Counted from the first letter of the stretch, positions 1 through 11,474 are shown. The stretch: 64,000 nucleotides of DNA from Ectobius pallidus (GCA_964059195.1 CAXKWD010000005.1:145601686-145665685), one strand, 5' to 3'. Notes: generated from the letters alone by a model not told the origin. Numbers and translations: made by a program.

Positions 1-495
1 TTTTGTGGTCTGCCAGATTATATTGTTGTTTATTGAGGGTAAACAGTAGTTTGCACTCTGAAATCCAAGCAGGTGGCAGACTCTGGTGCCAAGTCAATCT
101 AATAACAGTAGTTATATAATACAAAATTTTGGCGTTTCTTTGATTCTCACTTCCGACTGAGACATGTCAACACTTTAACGCCGAATTTTTCCTTCTTGCA
201 TTAAACAAACAACACTTCAAAGACAGCACCGCTAGCGACGAAAAAAGTTAATGCACTCAATGTAAATACATAAAAATGACTAAATAAGGTAGAAAATGAC
301 ACGAAAATGACAAAATAATGACCTAAAATTGAAATAAATGCCCTAAAAACATAAAATTGCATAAAATGACAAAAAAATGACCTAATAAAAATGCATTTCT
401 ATATTCTAGAGGCCATGGTTAGGATTTATCCACAAGTTGGCAACGTCTATGCACCATCAATAAAAAGATGACATGTCATTAGAATCCGGGCCCTG
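1..495 (-). mobile_element. hAT-like MITE, partial copy (family H1)
   Basis: From about 111 to 495 this is an inverted copy of the element at 51380-51890: both share the block around GGCGTTTCTTTGATTCTCA, the segment with CGCTAGCGACGAAAAAA and the runs of short AAAATGAC-type units. The right end reads AATCCGGGCCCTG (483-495), the terminal inverted repeat of the family. The first ~110 bases do not match the other copy, so the left terminus is either replaced or outside the window. Confidence 0.72.
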
Positions 496-1330
496 ATAAT
501 AACATAATCTCTATTTAAGACGATCATTAAAACAAAACTTACTCGTGTAATGACTAATTGATATGAAACTAGAATCAGATGCGATATTCATGGTGATTGA
601 CCAAGTCTCAATCAATTAATAGCAGTTGGGGGAACTGACGTAATCATCTGACTAATCACTACATATAGGTTAATCTGTCTATTCCATTCATTAGTAATAT
701 CAGAACACCTATGGGGTATAACTGGGCAGATTTCAACAGCTTATTCATTCGGTAGAAAAAATCAAATACCATATAATAATAACTATAATAATAATAATGT
801 TATATTACGTCTGACATGGTTAATGCAATATGGCATTTTCATCCAATCAATCAGGTTGAATACAATAAAAAAATCATTTGTACACCTTTAAAAAAATAGA
901 TTAACTTAAATACAATAATAATATAATATACCCTACTACCAATGAAATAGCCTAATAATATTAATAATACGAGTAATAATAATAATAATAATACAGTTGG
1001 TATAGTCTGTATTAAAACACAAGACAAAAAAGTGCATCCAATCGCCAACGAATTAAAATTAGGAGAGATCAGCTCAGATACTGTGTATAACTGTATAGTT
1101 GAAAGATTCAATATTCATTTCCATACACCATATTCAGAGGAAAAGTTAAGCTGTCTGCTATCTTAAATAGCATTTACTCAGATACAGGCCTACTAAATAT
1201 AAACATCTGGTTACATTTAACAGTATAATCTGAATGCTAGGTTTTTTTTATCGTTGCTGCAATATAAACACTAGATTCTTTCATGCACTCTAAGCTTCGG
1301 TGGTACAGTCTACGAACGTTGCTCCATCAT
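496..1330. other. AT-rich intergenic stretch with TAA microsatellites
   Basis: No gene seen. Imperfect (TAA/ATA)n tracts lie near 775-800 and 950-995. The 86-residue minus-strand reading frame here is a low-complexity Leu-rich by-product of the TAA repeats. Confidence 0.5.
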
Positions 1331-1483
1331 GTACAGGTAGGGGGGAAAAAAGGGCCTACTATAAAATATCTAAGTTGCCGATATGAGCCACTGCGCTTGC
1401 CTAGCGGGTTCTAGGCATGCGCAGTGGCTCATGTCGGCAACTTATAAATTTTAGTAGGTCCGCTTTTTTTCCCCTACCTGTAC
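1331..1483. mobile_element. Short foldback MITE
   Basis: A 153-bp near-perfect inverted repeat. The left arm begins GTACAGGTAGGGG and the right arm ends CCCCTACCTGTAC; the arms continue inward through the GTTGCCG/CGGCAAC and GAGCCACTGCGC/GCGCAGTGGCTC blocks. If the terminal TA is the duplicated target, the termini are CAGGTAGGGG, which would suit a Tc1/mariner-superfamily MITE; that assignment is inference. Confidence 0.75.
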
Positions 1484-2835
1484 AACTGTGACATATTCCT
1501 TTTTTCTTTGAACTTTTTTGTATCATTTATAGTTTTTCAAATTCCCAAATGTTAATTAATTTTTAACAATATACTAATAATAATAGTTATAATAATAATA
1601 ATAATAATAATGACTGACTGACGTGTTCCTGTAACCCCTATGGTAGGGTATAGAGCCTCCAAGTGGAGGTTTAATTACCTAAACTAATTTTGTTACGCTT
1701 ATTTTCCGAGAGAGGGCAGAGGGACAGGTGGTAAGCCCATCGCCTCTCAACCCTCCCCCCCCCCTCCGGAAACTAAGGTAATATAATAATACAGTTGTAT
1801 AGTCTACATTACAACACTAAAAGCTAATTTTTTTACATGAACCTGTGAATTATAGATGTAAAGCAATATAAAATTCCGTTTTATTTGTTTTCCTGTTTTG
1901 TAAGCATGGCGTATGCTGTGTCACCTGTTATAAAACGACCGCTTGTTTCCATTACTTCCATGAATAAAATATCTAACTAGTGACGGACATTCCTGGCGTG
2001 TGATATAATACACGTTAGTGTCAAATTAACTCGTCTGTTCGCTAAATAACGCGAGAATCAACCGCAAACGCATTGGAAAGGGGTGCAGAGGGGCAAAGGG
2101 AGATAGGTTATCTCTAGTCGAACATTATGTGCCACCCAACGAGCAAAATTTAATTAATATAACCTTCCACCAGGCAATCGTGCGGTATGGCGGAACAAAT
2201 ACTGTCATGCCCATTAGGGTCGAAATTCTGCACAACGAAAGCTACTAAGCGGGTCTAGAATTTATTGGAAATACTAGCCACCTTATAACTTATATTATGT
2301 ACATATAGGATTCTCTAAGTTTAATATCTCCTAGTGTGTGTTTAAGTAGCCTATGTATATAGGGATGTATGTATTTTATCTATTGATTTATTTATTTACT
2401 TACTAAAGGCATGTCCCATTACAATGAATGCAATACTGCATGCCTTCCTGCATTTTCACGGTATTTTTCTTCACTTTCTATCCTATTGCTTTAACTTAAT
2501 TTATCCTATTTCATTCATTTAGCCTATATCATTTTTATATACATTTAAGTTTTAGTTTAGTCTTACCTTAATCTATATTCTCTGAAGGTTTATTGAATTT
2601 TAGCAATCAATTAAACTTTTCATGTTTAAGTTTGATTTCAGTTTTTCTAAGCATGCCATTTTTTTGAATTTTGACCTTTCAGTACTTAATTTTGAATACT
2701 CAAAAAGTATGGTCCACAGTTTGGGCCTACATTTCAGCTGCACACGAGAAGGAAGGATTGTTTTTTTTTTTATTTTAAACCGGTAGTAGTAAATCCAAAT
2801 TTGGTAGAAGGGAATTTTAATAAGCAATTAAATAA
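1484..2835. other. Intergenic, no gene seen
   Basis: Contains a TAA tract (about 1573-1610) and a moderately GC-richer segment at 1612-1790 with a poly-C run near 1755-1765 that may be a degenerate repeat tail. The rest is AT-rich with no supportable coding signal. Confidence 0.45.
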
Positions 2836-2839
2836 TATA

Positions 2840-3225
2840 TAAAGTCCACCTCTGTGGAGCTCCTCTCACGCAGCGGGCCCGTTTTCGATTACTGGCCTGG
2901 AAAGATTACCTAGGTGGGTTTTTTTCCTTGGTTTCCCTCCCTGTGAGTCAAATGTCGGATAACTTTAGGTTCTTGTGGTCCCTGGATATCATCTGCCGTC
3001 ATTATCATCTTCATCTCAACCTCACTTCGTTCAGCAAGAGTGTGTGTGATTATTTGTTTCGTCCTACATGTTCGTGTTCTCTCGCAGGTGGCCCCGGAAT
3101 TGGGCTGATCACCCATCCGGGGAGGCCTTCCATGTTCTTGTCTAGTCAAAAATATATGTATGAGATCTAAAGGTCACGGTCTTGTAAGGCCCGGGCGGCG
3201 TGGGTTGCATAAACTGGAGAGGTTA
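2840..3225 (+). repeat. SINE family S1, copy 1
   Basis: One of three long copies (also 3977-4395 and 8905-9315). Shared landmarks in order: a tRNA-like head with B-box-like sequence, TTACCTAGGTGGG, a GTCAGATAACTTTAGG-type segment, TGTGGTCCCTGGATATC, CGTCCTA.GTGTTCGTGTT, GGTGGCCCCGG.ATTGG, and a tail with TGTAAGGCCCGGGCGGC. The small open frames on both strands are by-products of this repeat. Confidence 0.8.
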
Positions 3226-3227
3226 AG

Positions 3228-3330
3228 AAGAATATTATAGGAGAAAAATTCCTCCGACACTAGGACTTGAACCCAGAACCTTTGGCTATTCGCGCCAATG
3301 CTCTACTAACTGAGCTAAGCTGGAGTTCAA
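3228..3330 (-). repeat. tRNA-derived SINE family S2, copy 1
   Basis: Read on the minus strand this has a tRNA-like A box (TAGCTCAGTTAGTAGAGC) and B box (GGTTCTGGGTTCAAGTCC), followed by a tail with GTGTCGGAGGAATTTTTCTCC. It lacks a credible acceptor stem and continues into a non-tRNA tail shared with 3571-3655, so it is a SINE rather than a tRNA gene. Confidence 0.7.
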
Positions 3331-3467
3331 TTCACAGCACCAGATGGAACCTCTCTCCTATGACTGATTGCCCTAATGGTCTACCTCACAGACAGAGAAG
3401 TTATGTCATATGCAGTACTGTGAGGCACACTAAATAGTGATTTTTGTAACCGGGCTCCCAATGTTAT

Positions 3468-3471
<4 letters not shown>

Positions 3472-3522
<51 letters not shown>
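3472..3522. repeat. (TA)n microsatellite
   Basis: About 25 uninterrupted AT dinucleotides, located between the two inverted S2 SINE copies. Confidence 0.95.
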
Positions 3523-3525
<3 letters not shown>

Positions 3526-3570
3526 TAAGAATGCTTATATATCTATCCTCAGTGTTAACTGTACACTAAC

Positions 3571-3655
3571 AGTGGGAGCATTGGCGCGAATAGCCAAAGG
3601 TCCTGAGTTCAAGTCCCAGTGTCGGAGGAATTTTTCTCCTATAATATTCTCATGT
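3571..3655 (+). repeat. SINE family S2, partial copy 2
   Basis: Matches the middle and tail of the minus-strand S2 copy at 3228-3330 (GCATTGGCGCGAATAGCC, B box, then GTGTCGGAGGAATTTTTCTCC). The tRNA A-box end is missing. The two copies are inverted with respect to each other around the (TA)n tract. Confidence 0.7.
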
Positions 3656-3976
3656 AATGTCCTACAGAGACAATAATCTGTGGTTCATGAATGCTTATAT
3701 ATCTATGGAGAGGTTAAACTTAAAAAAGAGACTAAGAAAGAGAATAAGATATCGGTCAAAATACCAACAAGGAAATGATTACATTGATTTTTATCCAACT
3801 TTATCTCAACATATTTATATGTGCTTTATTATCGATATCTCACCTTTCATCTTCGCACGTGTTTTTAATTTTATACAATCTAAAGTGCATTAAACAAAGA
3901 CTAAATCGAGCTGACACTTCTTCATTTTACCAATTTGTACAACCTTTTATATCTTATATTTTTTACTATTGCATCT

Positions 3977-4395
3977 GACCACCGGTGTGGTGCAGGGTTC
4001 CCCTCGTACAGCGGACCCGGGTTAGATTCCTATTCGGAATAACTTACCTAGGTAAAAGTTTTTTCTCACCTGAGAGACGAATGTAGGGTAATTTTAGGCT
4101 TTTGGGTTGCACGGATGTCATCTTTCCGTCTTTAGAAACATCCCATCCATGCCTTGTTAGGGAATTAGTGTGTGTGCGACTGGTTTGTGTCGTCCTATGT
4201 GTTCCTGTTGTCTCGTAGGTGGCCCCGGGATTGGGCTGATCATCTATCCGGGGATGCCCTCCCATGTCCTTCTCTGGTCAAAACAGTACATATTTGATCC
4301 AAAAACAATCCTTATCCCGACAGATTACGGTTTTGTAAGGCCTGTGGGCTGCATAAACGTCGCTACAAAGGGAGAGATTAAATTAAAAGAAATTA
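3977..4395 (+). repeat. SINE family S1, copy 2
   Basis: Same landmarks as 2840-3225 but more diverged: the head with GACCCGGGTTAGATTCC, CTTACCTAGGTAAA, CGTCCTATGTGTTCCTGTTG, GGTGGCCCCGGGATTGG, and a tail with TGTAAGGCCTGTGGGC and CATAAACG. Confidence 0.8.
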
Positions 4396-5251
4396 AGCGC
4401 ATATGAGGTACACTAGCATAAGAATCCCTTGTGCATTAAATACTTATTTCCTATTTTTATTTAGTGTATAAGGTGAAAAAGAAATCAACAATATTTAGTT
4501 TGATTATTGTTAAGCTAATTGCGACTGTTGTATGGTTTTCACTGTCCTTCACCGATGGTGCTAACTGCGTAGAATTCGATTATATTTGCTTTCGGTGGTA
4601 ATGGTTTCTAACGTAACTGACATTTTCACATTTATCATCATCGGTTTTGTTGCATTGTTCCGAAAATGTATATGTAATAAGTTAATAACTTAGCAGAAAG
4701 TCTACAACATAATTTATTGGCATGAGCTATTTGCCTCCAATATCCATGCTCTGTATAGAATGAATCAATAAACGTGAACAAATTAACATCACAGCCAAAA
4801 CAAATTACTGTCGCGACGGACTTAAAATAAATCATGCACGTACATCGTGCACTTAATTGTAAAACTGTGACGTTGTAATTGGCCTTGGACAGAATCGAAT
4901 GATTTTAAGAATCGTGTAATCTATTCTTGAGTATTATGAAGAATCGAATGGTCATTAGAATGAAAACGTTATGGGATGAATGTATCCGAGAACTCGCGAA
5001 GCGAGATGAGAGGACTCCGTAGCCGAGAACTATTAAACACTTACTCGACTGAAGATTCAAATCATTATTCGAATGTTCAGCTCGGCTATTTCATCATGTT
5101 ACAAGATCCACTGCTTTTGGCTATAGGAGTTAGTTTCGTCGATTCTTCTACTGACATTCACAAAGTAAAGGTCCAAAAGTACGCTGTCTCGTCTCCCATG
5201 CAATGTTCTATTCAGAATCGGCAGGCTGGCAACACTGAACTGCACACAGTA
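4396..5251. other. Intergenic, then left flank of a composite repeat
   Basis: No gene from 4396 to about 4885. From about 4890 the sequence carries AATCGAAT motifs that recur inverted near 6090-6190, so a larger inverted-repeat element may enclose the mariner relic. The segment 5139-5258 recurs in direct orientation at 5869-5990. Confidence 0.45.
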
Positions 5252-5258
5252 GCGAAAA
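5139..5258 (+). repeat. Direct repeat flanking the mariner relic, left copy
   Basis: Similar in the same orientation to 5869-5990; both contain GTCTCCCATGCAATGTT and CAGAATCGGCAG..TGGCAACACTG. The pair brackets the palindromic mariner relic. Confidence 0.75.
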
Positions 5259-5832
5259 TCAAAATTGTTTTATGAGGAACATTTAGGTACACCTTCTAGC
5301 TACTTCTCTACGTAGTCGCGCTCCGATTGAGACATTTGTCGAAGCGTGGTGCAACTTTCAAATACCCTCTTCATAGAAGCTTGCCGCCAGCGTATTGAGA
5401 AGGTCTTCACGGCATTTTGAAGTGTTTTGAAATTCTTCGTTGGTGTGGAAGCCAGATCTTGGGTTTGTTGGGAAATGTGTGTTCATCCATTGTTTGGATT
5501 GTTCTTTTGATTCTGGATTGTCGTAACGAATCCACGTTTTATCCCCTGTACGATGGATTTCAAAAACTCGTTCCCGTACCCAGAGACTATCATCTTTTTC
5601 GGCAGCTGAAGAAAGATCTGGGAGGACAGAGCTTCCACACCAACGAAGAATTTCAAAACACTTCAAAATATCGTGAAGACCCTTCTCAATACGCTAGCGG
5701 CAAGCTTCTGTGAAGAGGGTATTTGAAAGTTGCACCACGCTTCGACAAATGTCTCAATCGGAGCGCGACTACGTAGAGAAGTAAGTAGAAGGTGTACCTA
5801 AATGTTCCAAATAAAACCGTTTTGATTTTCGC
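5252..5832 (-). mobile_element. Mariner relic with duplicated, inverted 3' ends
   Basis: Two inverted arms (about 5252-5453 and 5632-5832) surround a short centre. Each arm reads outward through the 3' end of a mariner transposase, including the family's terminal motif (here RDYVEK followed by a stop) and on to the same outer sequence GGTACACC...ATTTTCGC. The centre holds the transposase middle domain on the minus strand. The element therefore has two 3' ends and no recognisable 5' end. Confidence 0.8.
5358..5666 (-). pseudogene. Mariner transposase fragment (middle plus C-terminus)
   Basis: This 102-residue frame contains GDKTWIRYDNPESKEQSKQW, matching the conserved mariner GDETWV..Y.PESK.QS.QW block (first catalytic Asp region), then jumps to FHTNEEFQNTS and ASFYEEGI, the C-terminal FxSDEEV...FY..GI block. 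The interval with the second and third catalytic Asp residues is missing on this strand. On the plus strand at about 5577-5690 the other arm encodes RDYHLFRQLKKDLGG, the block after the third Asp. It is a non-functional remnant. Confidence 0.8.
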
Positions 5833-5868
5833 TGTGGTTTTAATTCCATGTTCCATCGTATATACGTC

Positions 5869-5990
5869 GATTCTACTATTGGCACTCACAGAGTAAAGAT
5901 TCATAAGTACACTCTCTCGTCTCCCATGCAATGTTTTGTTCAGAATCGGCAGATTGGCAACACTGAACTGCCCTGTGCACGGAGTAGCAC
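5869..5990 (+). repeat. Direct repeat flanking the mariner relic, right copy
   Basis: Direct-orientation match to 5139-5258, roughly 80 percent identical by eye. Confidence 0.75.
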
Positions 5991-6769
5991 ATAGTTCATA
6001 TAGGCTACATATACGCCTTCCTTGCCTCCAAAACTTATGCCGTGTTAACGAAGTCAACCAAGGTGATACGACTCCTGAGAACTCGTCCCCACTTCATTAA
6101 ATCATTCGAATGACCATTTGTTTACTTTTTATATGATTCTTGATATCTCGAGAACTTTCAAGAATCGAATAATTCCGATTTCTTTATTCTAAAATTCCCA
6201 TCACTAGTTGTAATGTTAGGTATTTGAACGCAGACTAGTTTTAAAATAATCTGTGACACGAGAATATGGGGTAATGACAATGAAAATGCATCGTAAATAT
6301 CACGTGGAGCATGGGAAGGATACATCTCATTCTTTTACAATCTGTTTTAACTTGTAGTCGAGGTTTGGTGGAATCGATAAGAGAATCCAGCTGGAAACCA
6401 CCTCGAGACAGGCTTTCCGTGTTGTTTTAAAACTTGTAAGTTGTATTTACATTTCCCTGGAGGTGACACTCTTTGTTCATAGATGGTAAGAGGCGTCATC
6501 TTCACGCTTCCACGAGTCTCCTGAGATGACGTTTCATATACACTATGCCTCATTCTCTTTAGTTTTATACTGCACTTTCTTACAGATCGCTACTTCTTTT
6601 AAAGCCTTGACTTGAATACCGATATGCTTTTAGTCGGGAGGTTGTGCTAACAAAAATGTATAATTCCCAAAGATTAACCCTTAAACTGGCAATGTATGTA
6701 TAGGATACAGTAGTTTGTCTTAAAATTGTAATCACTCAGTAACGGAAAAGGAATTAGAAGAAACGTTTA
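5991..6769. other. Intergenic, no gene seen
   Basis: Includes AATCGAATAATTCC-type sequence near 6160-6190 that may be the right edge of the composite repeat starting near 4890. Nothing else recognisable. Confidence 0.4.
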
Positions 6770-6941
6770 GTTTCATTTAAAATAAAATCAGGTAAACTGA
6801 TGTAACAAAATGCCAGAATGCTTTTGTTTAATCAGTTATAATTGCAATTATGATATGCAAAAATATTTTTTAATCGATTTCAGAGTTAAGCTCCAGATTG
6901 ATTCATTAAGCAGGACTTACAGAAGAACAAAGATCTAGTTT

Positions 6942-7128
6942 TTTAAAAAATCAGGTTAACAACGTACAGCATCAGCAGAACTATACAGATTTCTGATATC
7001 TTGACAATTGCATACTCACATAAAAATTTTAAAAAATGTCTAATTGGCAGGCTGCGGGATTTAAACTAGGGACCTCCAGAATGCGAGTCCAAGATGTTGC
7101 CATCTCGGTCACCTAACTCGGTTTAGCC
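6942..7128 (-). repeat. tRNA-derived SINE S3 inside R1
   Basis: Minus-strand tRNA-like head (GACCGAGATGGCAACATCTTGG, B box GGTCCCTAGTTTAAATCCC). It is flanked by GATCTAGTTT (6932-6941) and CGTTTAGTTT (7129-7138), a plausible decayed target-site duplication. R1 copy 2 has a single GGTCTAGTTT here and no SINE. Confidence 0.75.
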
Positions 7129-7260
7129 GTTTAGTTTGATGAGCGTATGTGAAGGAATAGTGTTATTTGTCAAAGCTAAATGTATTGTAACTTCCAAAGC
7201 CGTATATCACATTGTAAAACAATAAGTTGTCATAACTGATTTGTATTTTAAAAATTATTT

Positions 7261-7735
7261 ATAATATATTACCATAAAATAGCACTAAATTAGGCTTTAC
7301 TCCGGTACCGGTCAACCAATTTGGTCCAATATCAATAGGCTTCTTCCCATGGACGTTATAAATGCGTATACCAAGTTTCATAAAAATCCAATAAAGCGTG
7401 TTTAAGTTATTCGCGTCTTGGTGATATATTACCATAAAAAGGCACTAAATTGGGCATTATTCCGGTACCGGCCAACCGATTTGGTCCAATATCAATAGAC
7501 TTCTTCCATAGACATTATAAATGCGTATACCAAGTTTCATAAAAATCCGATAAAGCGTATTTGGGTTTTCGCGCCTTTAAAATAGACACTAAATTGGGTT
7601 TTACTCTGGTACCGGTCAACCGATTTGGTTTAATATTAATAGAGTTCCTCCCATGAACATTATAAATGCGTATACCAAGTTTCATTAAAATCCGATTAAA
7701 CATATTTGAGTTATCGCGCGTACAAACACACGGAT
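7261..7735 (+). repeat. Three tandem ~155-bp units of the R1 3' block
   Basis: Units begin near 7261, 7422 and 7578. Each contains CACTAAATT, GGTACCGG.CAACC, ATTTGGT..AATAT.AATAG and GCGTATACCAAGTTTCAT. The other two R1 copies have a single unit. Confidence 0.85.
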
Positions 7736-7810
7736 GGATGGACGGACAGACGGACATACATTTTCCCGCCCCCCACACAATCTCGTAAAGTACCATACTG
7801 GCGCTTAATA

Positions 7811-8904
7811 ACAGAATAAGGTAATGGGCCTAATCATTCTGTTAACAGTTTTCTTTACAGACCGGCGTGGATTTATAAATTGTATGAAAATTTAAGTCTG
7901 TCAGCAAAAAATATTTTGTCCCTAGTCTTTATCCGTGCTTGACGTGTAAAATGTTATCAGTACTATTCTGATTATGTTCACGTCACCAGAAGAAATAATA
8001 AAGACATACGCTCGTTTTTCGGTTTTTAAAATGTTGGCACTTTTCTTGCAAATTAAATGCGAAAGTTACACACGGACGTCGTAGTTCACGAAATTTTGCA
8101 ACGTCAAGACAAGTGTATTCGTCATGCAGATGGTTAGTTCTCACAATAATGGGAGACAGGTCATCGACACCAAAAAAGCGATCTGGTTGAGCGCTGTTGC
8201 TATTCCGCGGAAAGTGTTATTCTACTTATCCTGTAAATTGTGGATGTAAGTACAAAGTGTGGAAAATACATTTTACATTTGTTTTAATGTTATATACAGC
8301 CGTTTCAATCTGATTCCATCTTGTATATAAAAATAAATCCTTTACCCTATTGTGTTGTGGGCATTGCCGGCTTCTTATTATTAATGTAAAACAATAGTTA
8401 AAAACTATGATTACGGTAAAAATTGACTAAGGTCAATGAATTCCTCAAAATAATGAAGTAATTTGCATTGGTGATCAATTGCTCTCGGACGGCTTCATAA
8501 CAAGCACGTTGCTTAAGTTAAATAATTCATGAGAATGTTACAAATTCAAGCTTCTGAGAATTCTCCTTAATGTTGAAGGAACACAAATTACTGTTATTAT
8601 ATTCCGGAGTGTATATTGGGGAGGATAAGTTGCTGCTGCAATATACTCAAGTGGCAGGTTTTGTGTTTTATCACCTCCTTTCATGATTTAGCCAAATAGG
8701 GAAACCATTACTTACACATAAGTTGGTGTTTATTCAATGAACACGCATATTATCGGATACATTTTACATGAGAAGAAACTTCACCAAGTACACTGTCATT
8801 GACAAACTTTTATACAGGGTGTTTAAAAGACGTCCAAACATACGCAAACATAGTACTGATTCTATTTTTATAATTATTGTATTATTGTATTTCTCATAAG
8901 TTCA
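7811..8904. other. Intergenic, no gene seen
   Basis: AT-rich, with no reading frame, repeat family or RNA gene I could support. Confidence 0.4.
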
Positions 8905-9315
8905 TTTAGGGGATGGGGATGCGTTCGCTCCTCTTCATGCAGCCCGGGTTCGAATCCTGTTCGGGACAAGTTACCTAGGTGGGGATTTTCCCGGGGTTTT
9001 TCCTCACCAGTGAGACAAATGTCAGGTAACTTTAGGCCCTTGTGGTCCCCGGATATCGTCTGGTCGTCATTATCATCTTCTTTGTTTGGAGCGAGTGTGT
9101 GTGTGAATGGTGTGACTCGTCCTATGTGTTCGTGTTGTCTCGGAGGTGGCCCCGGCATTGGATTGATCACTTATCCGGGGAGGCCCTCCATGTCCTTGTC
9201 TGGTCAAAAAAGTATGTATGTGATCCATAGATAATCCCTCTTCCGACAGGTCGCTGCCCTGTAAGGCCCGGGCGGCTTGGGTCGCTTAAATGTCCCTCAA
9301 AGAAAGAAAGAGAGT
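8905..9315 (+). repeat. SINE family S1, copy 3 (best preserved)
   Basis: Clear B box (GGGTTCGAATCCTG) in the head, then GTTACCTAGGTGGGGATTTTC, the CCTTGTGGTCCCCGGATATCG block, GTCCTATGTGTTCGTGTTG, GGTGGCCCCGGCATTGG, and TGTAAGGCCCGGGCGGC near the 3' end, followed by an (AAAG)-rich tail at 9298-9315. Confidence 0.85.
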
Positions 9316-10420
9316 ATTTGTCATAATGTATTTCCTGATCTCTGAAGAAGAAAAAAACTTAAATTGCCACGGGTCAAGCAGTCTGTATGGGAGAAAATTC
9401 TCATTTAAAAAAATATTTGTATGCTAAATATTTAGCAAACTATGTCTATTTAATAATCTTATGAAAATACTTTTAACTAAAAGAATGCTTTCCTTGTGAA
9501 GAAATCAAAGTTGGTAACCCTGGAGAATTATAATTTTATGGCACTCAGTGGCGTAATTTTATCATCTAGGTAATTCTACGAGAGATTACGAGATTATCGG
9601 TATATTTGCGAGAACGAAGTTCGAACAAATTTATCTGATGAATCTAGTATTCTCATATAGGATTTATTAACACTATTCTATGAATAAAATGTAACGGATT
9701 TTCTAAATAGTAATTTTATTACTTTGTTGACAATATTCTGTCAGCCGTAAGAGCACGGCATACAAAATGAATGAACATTCGTGAATCGATTCGATAAATT
9801 GATCCGCGTTCCCAGTGGTACCAATAATGCGTATCGCAACATGGATAGCGTCGTCGTAATTGATTACATTAAGTCGCTTTAAAAGCACATGAACTGGCTT
9901 GTACCAAATCGAAATTGTGTTTTTAATCAATGGACATTTATATTATTTCTAAACAAGTTATGCGAATAAAATAATGTGTTTTCATTCTGTTCACTGAAAG
10001 CATGTGGCGTATTTCTTACCGCATGTTGGTGCCTTACGTATCCTGTAACGTGCTGATGTTTTATCAGATAAAATTGCATCCTTGTGAATTGTGATCATAG
10101 CAAGGATATTATAAGATAAACGATCGTGATTGCTCTATATCCGAGGAATTTCTAAACGTTATTGGTCAATTTCAAATATGCGGCTTATGAATGGAATAGT
10201 CCTTTTAATTAATATCATCTACCATTAAAAATATTTCTTTAATCTTCGACTGACAGAAAATATTTTTCTGTAAAACAAATTGGCATATTTTCCATATTTA
10301 TTGCATGTTTTCCTCATTTTTAGAGCATATTTTCATGCATATTATTATGGTTTTTGTGTACATAAATCCGCACCCTATAGGCAGATCCAACCAATTCTGG
10401 GATCTTCAAGTTTCGAGGTA
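9316..10420. other. Intergenic, no gene seen
   Basis: The 75-residue minus-strand frame at 9703-9930 has no recognisable domain and sits alone; not called. Confidence 0.4.
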
Positions 10421-11213
10421 CAGTCAACCCTCGATATAATTCCCCTCTTTAGAGTGCCACCCTCGCACTATGCCAATAAATGCACGTGAACGGATCGTCT
10501 CCCATATAAAATACATAAGAAACCTCGTTACTGTGCCAATTCATTTGGTGCCAATGAATATAAGACAAGATTTTTTACAAAATATAGTTTACAGTGATTT
10601 TTTTGTTTAGTTGCAGAATTCTTTTAAAACTTGCATGAATGTTAGGAAGAGTATTTAAGAAACATACTGCACTGTATTTCCAAGAAGTGAATGTTCACCT
10701 GCCACTAACTATAAAAGTGCGGTGGATTGAGGAAGCTATGTTAAGAAGTCGGACAGACAGCCTGCGTGAGGGTGGAGCAGGTAGAAAGAGCCCTTCATAC
10801 AATAAGACATTCCAAGCTTTCACTTCTTTTATTCGAGAGTCCATTCAGCTGTTAAACACTACACTACAGTTACTCGTACGGTTGTTAAAATGAAGAGAGC
10901 TGTTATTACACTTCAAGAGAAACGAGAAGTTTGTGAACACAATGAAAGATTTCCAAAGTCTAGCCAACAGGCTATTTCATCACATTTTTCATTATAATGG
11001 GGGAAAACTGTTAGTCTGAGATTGTGAATGATAGAGAAAAATGATTATTTGTCTTTTATTTAATTTTTCTTTCATAATACAGTGCAGTAAATTAATAAAG
11101 CACTGTATAATGCCATTTTTATTTTAAAAACTAAGTTTTGTTTTAGTGCCACCCTCGCTTTTTTCCACTAAATGTTAGAGAACGGATGGTGGCACTATAT
11201 CGAGGGTTGACTT
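10421..11213 (+). mobile_element. pogo/Tigger-like deletion derivative, copy A
   Basis: Termini are CAGTCAACCCTCGATATAAT (left) and ATATCGAGGGTTGACT (right), inverted repeats of the pogo/Tigger type beginning CAG; the left one is preceded by TA. Internal blocks (TGCCACCCTCGC, AATATAAGACAAGATTTT, GACAGCCTGCGTGAGGGTGG) are shared with 13774-14476 and 57479-58139. It retains a short piece of transposase (10890-10997). Confidence 0.88.
10890..10997 (+). pseudogene. N-terminal remnant of a pogo-type transposase
   Basis: The 35-codon frame starting MKRAVITLQEKREVCEH and continuing FPKSSQQAISSHFS matches the CENP-B/pogo N-terminal helix-turn-helix pattern (R..LTL.EK..I......G.S...IA..F). It stops where the third helix would follow. 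Copy B carries the same segment with an internal stop (about 14222-14327). It lies in the centre of the derivative, so it is the surviving 5' coding end after loss of the DDE domain. Confidence 0.7.
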
Positions 11214-11474
11214 TATTGATATTTTTAGGCTATATTTAATATTTTCTTATAGTAATCTGTAACTATTTGTGTGATGATAGTCTCCAATTGAGGTGCCATG
11301 TAGGTATGAAATCCTAACTGCTATTTTGTCTGATGAAATACGTCAGATATAAAGACTGCAAGGTCTCAGAAGATCCCACGTTCACATCGGAAGGTTAATT
11401 CATGTGATGAACAGGAACAGGTACAGAATGGTTGCAAGTATTGTGTGCGAGCTTCGGAACTCCGCTGCCCGGCA

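Larger units (their letters stand above)
6770..7810 (+). repeat. Dispersed repeat R1, copy 1
   Basis: Shares an ordered set of blocks with 22548-23103 (same strand) and 46004-46640 (opposite strand): CAGGTAAACTGATGTAACAA, GAGTTAAGCTCCA, TTATTTGTCAAAGCTAA, CTTCCAAAGCCGTATA, ACTCCGGTACCGGTCAACC and TATACCAAGTTTCATAAAAATCC, ending in ACGGACAGACGG-like sequence. It carries a SINE insertion (6942-7128) and a threefold amplification of its 3' block (7261-7735). Confidence 0.85.

Noticed and set aside
780..1000. CRISPR-like or structured tandem array
   Set aside because: Simple TAA/ATA microsatellite; no repeat-spacer structure.
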